Both the position numbers and the translations under genes were made by a program. A stretch of 64,000 nt of DNA from Ignavibacteria bacterium (GTDB taxonomy: Bacteria > Bacteroidota > Ignavibacteria > Tepidaquicellales > Tepidaquicellaceae): contig JADJMZ010000001.1 in NCBI GenBank assembly GCA_016709315.1, positions 434,001 to 498,000 of the forward strand, read 5' to 3'. Positions 46,005 through 53,459 of this stretch are shown in pieces. The first letter of the stretch is position 1; each line of letters opens with the position of its first letter. Below the pieces are notes generated by a model, which was not told the DNA's origin, ran no database searches, and was given only the letters and a program-made list of their open reading frames with translations.

Positions 46005-47983
46005 TGAAAAATATTTCCGTTATTATTTTTATAATTTTCACAGCATTGAACTGTGAGGCACAGTCTAAAAAAATTGACAGCCTTAAATTGATACTTTCGC
46101 AGGTAAATAATGACACGACTAAAATCAGGTTATTAAATAAAGTTGGTTCATCATACGCGGAAATAAAAAATGATTCGGCATTAATATACTTCAAAGAAGC
46201 ACTTGAAATATCGGAAGAAACCGGAGACATACGAAACGAAATATATTCGAGAAGATTAGCTGCATTTTATCTTTACTCTGTAAAATCGGATTTTGCAACT
46301 GCTCTGGAACTCTATTTGAAAAATCTGAAATTGGCAGAAGAGACCGGTGATACAACATTTATTATTGGAGATACCAGAGATATTTCATTAATTTATGAAG
46401 ATATTCAGGACTATGAAAAGCAATTTGAATATATAAATAAGCTCAGGTTAATAATAAATTCAGGAATATTCAAAGACAGTGTAAAATCAAACCGGTACAG
46501 AATGACCTTATATAACAGGCTTGGCGGATTTTATAGTACCGGTAAAATGAAAAATCTGGATTCGGCTATGTTTTACAAGAGACGTATTTATAATGCCGGT
46601 CTGGCTATAAACGATTCCGTGTTCACTGCACTTGGAAGCGGAGGTATCGGTAGTATTTATAAAGATATGAATAACCCGGATTCCGCAGTTTTTTATTATC
46701 ATTTATGCATACCTGTTGCGTTAAAAATTAAACGATATGACATTTATAATAATTGTCTGCTCAGTCTTGGTAATTTGTATCTGGAAGATAAAAAACTGGA
46801 TTCAGCATATTACTATGGAACAACAGTTTTTAACAATTACCGGAGAGACAAAAACATCGGCGGCTTAATCGATGCTGCTGCTTTACTTGCCGGGATATAC
46901 TATTCCAAAGGACAGACTGACAGTGCTTATTTATACCTTAAACAATCTTTTCAATTAAAAGACAGTGTATACAGTGCAGAAAAGATTTACAAAATTCAAA
47001 ACCTGGGCTTTAATGAATCATTGCAAAAACAAAAGGAAGAACAATCCAGGAAAGAGGCTGTTCTTGATTATAAGTCAAAGATGCAGATTTACAGTTTAAT
47101 TGCCGGGTTAACTGTTTTAAGTTTCATTATTTTTATACTTTACAGAAATAACAGACAGAGGAAGAAAGCAAATAAAAAAATTGAAAAAGCTTATGAAGAT
47201 TTGAAATCCACTCAATCATTACTTATCCAGTCAGAGAAGATGGCATCTTTAGGTGAACTTACAGCCGGAATTGCGCATGAAATTCAGAATCCGCTGAACT
47301 TTGTCAATAATTTTTCTGAAGTTAATGCAGAACTTATCGCAGAAATGAAAGATGAAATTGACAAAGGAAATATTGAAGAAGTAAAAGCAATTGCAGATGA
47401 CATTGAAGCCAACGAACAAAAAATAAATCATCACGGAAAGAGAGCTGATGCAATTGTAAAAGGAATGCTTCAGCACAGCCGCAGCAGCAACGGAATAAAA
47501 GAGCTGACTGATCTCAATGCTTTGGCTGATGAATATCTGCGTCTGGCTTATCATGGATTGAGAGCAAAGGATAAATCATTTAATGCAACAATGAAAACTG
47601 ACTTTGATGAAAACATTGGAAATATTAATGTTGTACCGCAGGATATTGGCAGAGTGATTTTGAATTTAATAACGAATGCATTTTATGTCGCAGACGAAAA
47701 AAAGAAATCCGGAGCTGAAAATTATGAACCGACAGTTTCTGTGAGCACAAAAAAGCTTGTCGATAAAGTTGAAATCAGAGTAAAAGATAACGGCAACGGA
47801 ATTCCGCAGAAAGTAATGGACAAGATATTTCAGCCGTTCTTTACTACAAAGCCAACAGGACAGGGAACGGGATTGGGATTGTCTCTGAGTTATGATATTG
47901 TAAAAGCGCATGGAGGGGAACTGAAGGTTGAGACGAAGGAAGGTGAAGGGAGTGAGTTTGTAATTGTATTACCCGTTGTTTGA
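46004..47983 (+). CDS. Membrane histidine kinase with TPR sensor region
   Basis: A 659-residue kinase. After a signal peptide (residues 1-20), a periplasmic region of TPR-like helices runs to about residue 350 (for example DSALIYFKEALEISEETGD, ATALELYLKNLKLAEETGD). One membrane helix (about 363-383, YSLIAGLTVLSFIIFILY) leads to a kinase core (about 420-659) closely matching the two preceding kinases. Such TPR sensors are common in Bacteroidota; the ligand is unknown. The stop TGA (47981-47983) is embedded in the first unit of the large palindromic repeat array. Confidence 0.9.
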   Translation: MKNISVIIFIIFTALNCEAQSKKIDSLKLILSQVNNDTTKIRLLNKVGSSYAEIKNDSALIYFKEALEISEETGDIRNEIYSRRLAAFYLYSVKSDFATALELYLKNLKLAEETGDTTFIIGDTRDISLIYEDIQDYEKQFEYINKLRLIINSGIFKDSVKSNRYRMTLYNRLGGFYSTGKMKNLDSAMFYKRRIYNAGLAINDSVFTALGSGGIGSIYKDMNNPDSAVFYYHLCIPVALKIKRYDIYNNCLLSLGNLYLEDKKLDSAYYYGTTVFNNYRRDKNIGGLIDAAALLAGIYYSKGQTDSAYLYLKQSFQLKDSVYSAEKIYKIQNLGFNESLQKQKEEQSRKEAVLDYKSKMQIYSLIAGLTVLSFIIFILYRNNRQRKKANKKIEKAYEDLKSTQSLLIQSEKMASLGELTAGIAHEIQNPLNFVNNFSEVNAELIAEMKDEIDKGNIEEVKAIADDIEANEQKINHHGKRADAIVKGMLQHSRSSNGIKELTDLNALADEYLRLAYHGLRAKDKSFNATMKTDFDENIGNINVVPQDIGRVILNLITNAFYVADEKKKSGAENYEPTVSVSTKKLVDKVEIRVKDNGNGIPQKVMDKIFQPFFTTKPTGQGTGLGLSLSYDIVKAHGGELKVETKEGEGSEFVIVLPVV

Positions 47984-50234
47984 ATCACGGATTGAACGGA
48001 TTTCACGGATAATGTCTGAATCACTGATTAACCTGATTTCACAGATTTCACGGATTAAGACTCTTGATGAAAGTTTTAACAATCTGTGCAATCAGAGATT
48101 AAAAATGTTTGAATCACTGATTAATCGGATTACACAGATTACACGGATAAAAATTCTTGATGAAAGTTTTAATAATCTGTGGAATCAGTGATTAAAATGT
48201 TTGAATCACTGATTAATCGGATTACACAGATTTCACGGATTAAGACTCTTGATGAAAGTTTTAACAATCTGTGGAATCATTTAATCCGTGAGAATCAGTG
48301 ATTAAGAAGATGTTTGAATCACGGATTTATCGGATTTCACAGATTACACGGATTAAGACTCTTGATGAAAGTTTAAACAATCCGTGGAATCATTTAATCC
48401 GTGAGAATCCGTGATTCAGATAATGTTTGAATCACGGATTGAAAGGTTTGTTTTGAATTTAAAAACTTTTAACAGTGAAATCTGTGTAATCTGATTAATC
48501 CGTGATTCAGAAATTGTTTTTAGAATTAAATTTAAAATTATGGAGCATGAATTAAAATACAAAGATATTACTGAAAAAATTATAGGAAGCTCTTTTGAGG
48601 TGCATAAGTTTTTAGGAAATGGATTTCAGGAATTGATATATCAAAGAGCATTAGCATTGGAAATGAAAAATGCAGAACTTGAATTTCATCGGGAATTAGA
48701 AATGGAGATTTTTTATAAAGATTACGAAAAGCCAATAGGGACAAGGAGAGCAGATTTCATTGTTGAAAATAAAGTACTTGTTGAGATAAAGGCAATCATT
48801 CGATTAGAAGATGTCCATCTTGCACAAATTTTAAACTACTTGAAAGCTTATAGATTTGAAGTAGGATTACTTATAAATTTTGGAAGCAAAAGCTTAACGT
48901 TCAAAAGAGTAGTATTGTAAGGAAATGTTTGAATCACGGATTGAACGGATTTCACAGATTTCACGGATAAAAATTATTGATGAAAGTTTAAACAATCTGT
49001 GGAATCAGTGATTAAAAATGTTTGAATCACTGATTAATCGGATTACACAGATTACACGGATTAAGACTCTTGATGAAAGTTTTAACAATCTGTGGAATCA
49101 TTTAATCCGTGGGAATCCGTGATTCATAAATTGTCTGAATCACTGATTAATCGGATTACACAGATTACACAGATAAAAATCAGTAATGAAAGATTTTAAC
49201 AATCTGTGCAGTCATTTAATCTGTGAGAATCAGTGATTCAGAAATTGTCTGAATCACGGATTAATCGGATTACACAGATTACACTGAAAAAAAATCAGAG
49301 ATGAAAGTTTTAACAATCCGTGCAATCAGTTAATCCGTGGGAATCCGTGATTCATAAATTGTCTGAATCACGGATTAATCGGATTTCACAGATTTCACAG
49401 ATAAAAATCAGTAATGAAAGATTTTAACAATCTGTGGAATCATTTAATCTGTGAGAATCAGTGATTCAGAAATTGTCTGAATCACGGATTAATCGGATTA
49501 CACAGATTACACTGAAAAAAATCAGAGATGAAAGTTTTAACAATCTGTGGAATCATTTAATCCGTGAGAATCCGTGATTCAGAAATTGTTTGAATCACGG
49601 ATTAACCTGATTACACAGATTTCACGGATTAAGACTCTTTATGAAAGTTTAAACAATCCGTGGAATCATTTAATCCGTGAGAATCCGTGATTAATAATAT
49701 CTGAATCACGGATTAACCTGATTACATAGATTTCACGGATTAAGACTCTTTATGAAAGTTTAAACAATCCGTGTAATCATTTAATCCGTGAGAATCCGTG
49801 ATTCAGAAATTGTTTAAATCACGGATTGAACGGATTACACAGATTTCACGGATAAAAATTCTTGATTAAGGTTTTAATAATCTGTGGAATCAGTGATTAA
49901 AATGTCTGAATCACTGATTAATCGGATTACACAGATTTCACGGATTAAGACTCTTGATGAAAGTTTTAATAATCTGTGGAATCATTTAATCCGTGAGAAT
50001 CCGTGATTCAGAAGATGTTTGAATCACGGATTTATCGGATTACACAGATTACACGGATAAAAATTCTTGATGAAGGTTTTAACAATCCGTGCAATCATTT
50101 AATCCGTGAGAATCCGTGATTCAGAAGATGTTTGAATCACGGATTTATCGGATTTCACAGATTACACGGATTAAGACTCTTGATGAAAGTTTTAACAATC
50201 CGTGCAATCATTTAATCCGTGAGAATCAGTGATT
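47982..50234. repeat. Large array of about eighteen palindromic units of 113 bp, interrupted by a GxxExxY gene
   Basis: Units begin GAATCAC(G/T)GATT at 47982, 48018, 48111, 48203, 48316, 48429, 48931, 49024, 49137, 49251, 49365, 49479, 49592, 49703, 49815, 49908, 50021 and 50134. Most steps are 111-114 bp, with shorter ones at 36 and 92-93 bp. A unit has a left arm (CACGGATTAATCGG, CACAGATTACACGGATTAA), a spacer with CTTGATGAAAGTTTTAAC, and a right arm complementary to the left (AATCTGTGGAATC, TTAATCCGTGAGAATCCGTG). The arms occur in CGG and CTG versions. The array starts in the kinase stop codon and is split by the gene at 48540. Confidence 0.95.
48540..48920 (+). CDS. GxxExxY family protein (PD-(D/E)XK nuclease-like fold) inside the palindromic array
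   Basis: A 126-residue soluble protein. GFQELIY near residues 29-35 is the GxxExxY signature that names the family. RRADFIVENKVLVEIKAI near residues 73-90 has the spacing of a PD-(D/E)XK catalytic core (D, then E-x-K). The beginning (YKDITEKIIGSSFEVHKFLGNG) and end (VGLLINFGSKSLTFKRV) are typical of the family. No biochemical role is established; a nuclease activity is inference from the fold. The gene has repeat units on both sides, starting 12 bp after its stop, and no other gene nearby that it could serve. Confidence 0.88.
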   Translation: MEHELKYKDITEKIIGSSFEVHKFLGNGFQELIYQRALALEMKNAELEFHRELEMEIFYKDYEKPIGTRRADFIVENKVLVEIKAIIRLEDVHLAQILNYLKAYRFEVGLLINFGSKSLTFKRVVL

Positions 50235-50281
50235 AAGAATATAAAAATTTAATTAAATATCAGAAATATAAAACATTAACT

Positions 50282-50962
50282 ATGATCAGCATTATTGAAT
50301 TTATTGGACACATATCATATATTATTTTTGCATTTGGTACAGGATTCAGGAATATAATTTATTTAAGGACATCACTGATCATTGCCAGTGTGCTTCAGAT
50401 TTTTTATACAGTATATTCTGCAAACGAAATTTTTAAGACACCTATAATATGGAGTATTGTCATCATTGTCATCAATCTTTTCCAGGTAGCATATATTTTA
50501 TATTATAAAAGATTTATGAATTTATCTCATGATGAAAAAGAAGTTTTAAATATGATAGGAGGAAGTCTGGATATCATAAATTTTAAAAAACTCATGAACG
50601 CAGGTATCTGGACTACTTACAGGGAGAATCATAAATTAATAGTTGAAAACGAAACCACAGAAAAACTTTTTTACCTTGTTGACGGTGATGTTGAAGTAAC
50701 AATAAAAGACAAGCAGATAGCAATAATAAACAAAGGGAATTTTTTGGGAGAAATGAGCTTCCTCAGCGGAGAATTGCCGTCTGCTAGTGTTTCCACTATC
50801 AATACTGCAAAGATTCTGAGCTGGGATAAAAGTAAACTTAAAAATCTTATGGAAAAGAATGATGGTTTTAAACATGAGATATATTCCATTTTCAGCAATG
50901 ATCTGATTGTAAAAATTATAAATCAGAACAAGCAGTCTATTCTCAGAACTGTCATAAACTAA
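50282..50962 (+). CDS. Membrane protein with Popeye-like cyclic-nucleotide-binding domain
   Basis: A 226-residue protein with three membrane helices in residues 1-78 and a cytoplasmic cyclic-nucleotide-binding fold (about 95-215). The layout matches the Popeye family of cAMP sensors and their bacterial relatives. The binding-cassette segment reads GEMSFLSGELPSASV. Aligned with classical domains (GELALIYGTPRAATV), the phosphate-binding arginine is replaced by proline, so binding may differ or be lost; Popeye proteins also lack the classical cassette. It lies 124 bp before a receiver gene and the receiver-cyclase, which makes cAMP a likely ligand. It starts 48 bp after the repeat array. Confidence 0.75.
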   Translation: MISIIEFIGHISYIIFAFGTGFRNIIYLRTSLIIASVLQIFYTVYSANEIFKTPIIWSIVIIVINLFQVAYILYYKRFMNLSHDEKEVLNMIGGSLDIINFKKLMNAGIWTTYRENHKLIVENETTEKLFYLVDGDVEVTIKDKQIAIINKGNFLGEMSFLSGELPSASVSTINTAKILSWDKSKLKNLMEKNDGFKHEIYSIFSNDLIVKIINQNKQSILRTVIN

Positions 50963-51085
50963 GAAAAGGATTGATGAATATTAATTTCCGTGAAAATTTA
51001 ATTTCAGTTATAAAAAGAAGTATATATAACAAAGATACAGATTCGGTTTCAAAATAAATTATAAACATAAATCATATTTAAGCAA

Positions 51086-51460
51086 ATGAAAATTTTAGTA
51101 GTTGACGATGAAAGAGATATTCAAACATTGTTCGAACAGCGTTTCAGAAAAGAGCTGAGGGACAAGACAGTAGAATTTGTTTTTGCATTTTCAGGAGAAG
51201 ATGCACTGACTTATCTTGGTAACAATGCTCATGATCAGGAAGCGATACTCATTCTGTCCGATATAAATATGCCGGGGATGAGCGGACTTGAACTGCTTGA
51301 GCACATCAAAAAAAAATTTCACACCCCCCCGCCTGTTGTAATGATGATAACAGCTTATGGTGACGGGGAAAACCATAGAATTGCTCAGGAACTTGGAGCT
51401 GATGATTTTTTAACCAAGCCGGTTGATTTTACACTTTTAAAAGAAAAACTTAAACTTTAA
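51086..51460 (+). CDS. Single-domain response regulator (receiver only)
   Basis: A 124-residue stand-alone receiver: acidic pair VVDDERD, phosphoacceptor aspartate in LSDINMPG near residue 62, T/A switch in MITAYGDG and lysine in DDFLTKPVD. With no output domain it would act by protein contact or as a phosphate relay. It lies 12 bp before the receiver-cyclase gene and could compete with, or feed, its receiver. The cognate kinases are probably among the three orphan kinases 3-15 kb upstream. Confidence 0.92.
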   Translation: MKILVVDDERDIQTLFEQRFRKELRDKTVEFVFAFSGEDALTYLGNNAHDQEAILILSDINMPGMSGLELLEHIKKKFHTPPPVVMMITAYGDGENHRIAQELGADDFLTKPVDFTLLKEKLKL

Positions 51461-51472
51461 ACGAAAAACAGT

Positions 51473-52513
51473 ATGGCAAAAATATTAGTAGCCGATGATG
51501 AAGCGGATCTTGAGATACTCATCAAACAGAAATTCCGTCAGAAAATAAGAGAGCAGAAATATGAATTTGTATTTGCTGTAAACGGCGTTGACGCTTTGGA
51601 GAAAATTCAATTACATGCTGATGTTGATATGGTGCTTAGCGATATTAATATGCCGGAGATGGATGGTCTGACTTTGCTCAGCCGTCTTAACGAATCAAGT
51701 CCCCTAATTAAATCCGTGATCGTTTCTGCATACGGCGATATGGAAAACATTCGTACAGCTATGAACAGAGGAGCTTATGACTTTATAACGAAGCCCATTA
51801 ATTTTGAAGACCTGGCTCTGACAATGGAAAAAACGATCAATTATGTTATTCAGATTAAGGAAACATTAAAAGCAATTAAGGAAAATAACATTCTGAAAAT
51901 GTATGTTGATGAAAATGTTCTCAATTTTATGAGCAGCCGTGAATATGAATCTTCACTTATGCTGAATGAAAATGTAGAAGCTACGGTAGCATTTATTGAC
52001 ATCTGCGGATTTACTTCAATCAGCGAAAATGAAAGTCCGGATAATGTTGTAAAATTACTCAACAGCTATTTTGATGTAATCGTAAAAGAAATTATTGCAC
52101 AGGGAGGATATATTGATAAGTTCATAGGTGATGCAATTATGGCGGTATTCCGGGGTGAGTATCACATTGACAGAGCTATAGAGGCCTGTCTTGCAGTAAG
52201 ATCCCATGTAGAAAAATTACCTGCATTATCAGATATTATTTCTTATAAACCCAAAGTTGCTATCGGCTTAAACAGCGGCGAAATGATCTCAGGAAATATC
52301 GGTTCGGCAAGTCTCCGTCGTCTTGACTACACTGTAATCGGCGATACAGTAAACACTGCTCAGCGCTTACAGTCTGTCGCTGCGCCCAATCAGATTTTGA
52401 TCAGCAAAGCAGCTTATGAAAAAGTAAAAGAATCATTTAACTGCCGTAAGGTCGGTGAAGTAAGTTTAAAAAATAAAACCAATCCCGTGAATATTTATGA
52501 AGTCATGGATTGA
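51473..52513 (+). CDS. Response regulator fused to a class III adenylate cyclase
   Basis: A 346-residue enzyme. The receiver (residues 1-120) has VADDEAD, the phosphoacceptor aspartate in LSDINMPE and lysine in DFITKPIN. A helical linker leads to the class III cyclase domain (about 165-346). Its metal aspartates are in FIDICGFTS (near 173) and FIGDAIMAVF. The substrate lysine is in YIDKFIGD, and DYTVIGDTVNTAQRLQS supplies the adenine-contact and transition-state residues (N, R). ATP is therefore the probable substrate, making cAMP under control of phosphorylation. The nearby cyclic-nucleotide-binding protein is the obvious candidate effector. Confidence 0.9.
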   Translation: MAKILVADDEADLEILIKQKFRQKIREQKYEFVFAVNGVDALEKIQLHADVDMVLSDINMPEMDGLTLLSRLNESSPLIKSVIVSAYGDMENIRTAMNRGAYDFITKPINFEDLALTMEKTINYVIQIKETLKAIKENNILKMYVDENVLNFMSSREYESSLMLNENVEATVAFIDICGFTSISENESPDNVVKLLNSYFDVIVKEIIAQGGYIDKFIGDAIMAVFRGEYHIDRAIEACLAVRSHVEKLPALSDIISYKPKVAIGLNSGEMISGNIGSASLRRLDYTVIGDTVNTAQRLQSVAAPNQILISKAAYEKVKESFNCRKVGEVSLKNKTNPVNIYEVMD

Positions 52514-52621
52514 TGATTGCAGAAAGAAATGAATGACAGCTTTTTCGAAATTCATTTCTAAAGATTGAATGGTTAATCAGGATTTATAAATACTGTATAT
52601 TAAGAGTATTCCTGAGTTGTT

Positions 52622-53155
52622 TCAATTATCGTTCCAGTGAACTTTAATATTATTTTTTTCAGCATAGGATTTTCCGGCAGTGATCAGCTTCTTATAAAGT
52701 TCATCATATCCCGCAAGATATTTATCATGAATTGCCTTAGACTCAGATTTAATCTGATCTTCAGGAACGCCTTTGTCCATTGATTCTGCAAGCTGCATAT
52801 AATCTTTTTTAAAGACAGGCAGGACATATTCATACAAAGCGATTGAAGTCCTTAGAATTTCTTTAGTCTCTTCAGTTTCTTTCAGATCTTTTACTTTATC
52901 AAAACTTTCTTCAATTGCATTTATCTTATCTCTTACAACTTCACTTCGTTTCATCTGCACTGTTCCATGGTCTTCACCCAGCTTCAGAGAAGGTGATTCC
53001 AGCTGCCGGTACATTCCTTCATTTGCAAATCCGGAAAGCATATTGCTGTTTAATACAGCGACATTAAAATATTTTTCGGGAGGAACTTTACCGCAGGCAA
53101 TGAAAAGAAGACAACTGCAGAAAAACAGAATTACAGGATGTATAATTTTTTTCAT
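52622..53155 (-). CDS. Small helical lipoprotein of unknown function
   Basis: A 177-residue protein with a lipoprotein signal (CLLFIACGKVPPEKYF, lipobox cysteine near residue 21). The rest is predicted helical with many Lys and Glu residues, including KINAIEESFDKVKDLKETEE and a helix ending KLITAGKSYAEKN. No family is recognised with confidence. It faces the signalling genes on the opposite strand. Confidence 0.65.
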   Translation of the reverse strand: MKKIIHPVILFFCSCLLFIACGKVPPEKYFNVAVLNSNMLSGFANEGMYRQLESPSLKLGEDHGTVQMKRSEVVRDKINAIEESFDKVKDLKETEETKEILRTSIALYEYVLPVFKKDYMQLAESMDKGVPEDQIKSESKAIHDKYLAGYDELYKKLITAGKSYAEKNNIKVHWNDN

Positions 53156-53459
53156 AAAAATAATTTAGGTGCAATAAATGTAAATTATTTTAAAGAATAA
53201 ATATATTTTACAATCTGCTGACAAAATGGTTCTTATGTTTAAATTAAAATTGACTTAAAAGATTTTCATATTTAAAAATTCGACAGGAATATTTATTTTT
53301 ATATTAATCATTAATAAAAAATTCTGAAATTATTTAAGATGCTCATTTGCATTTATGCTGGTATGTAACGCTTTTAACTTGTTACAAAATTCATTTAAAT
53401 TAATTTCACTCACGATCACAGTTTGAATACTTTTTAAAATTTAAAAACATTTTTACTGA
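53156..53459. other. Intergenic region, nothing recognised
   Basis: An AT-rich gap between a minus-strand lipoprotein gene and the plus-strand glucanase gene. It must hold the promoters of both, but no element was clear enough to assign. No repeat or small gene was seen. Confidence 0.6.

Noticed and set aside
47964..48191. Plus-strand 75-residue gene after the TPR kinase
   Set aside because: It consists of translated 113-bp repeat units and has no independent start.
47982..50234. CRISPR array
   Set aside because: Units are 113 bp, self-complementary and adjacent, with no unique spacers; no cas gene is in the window.
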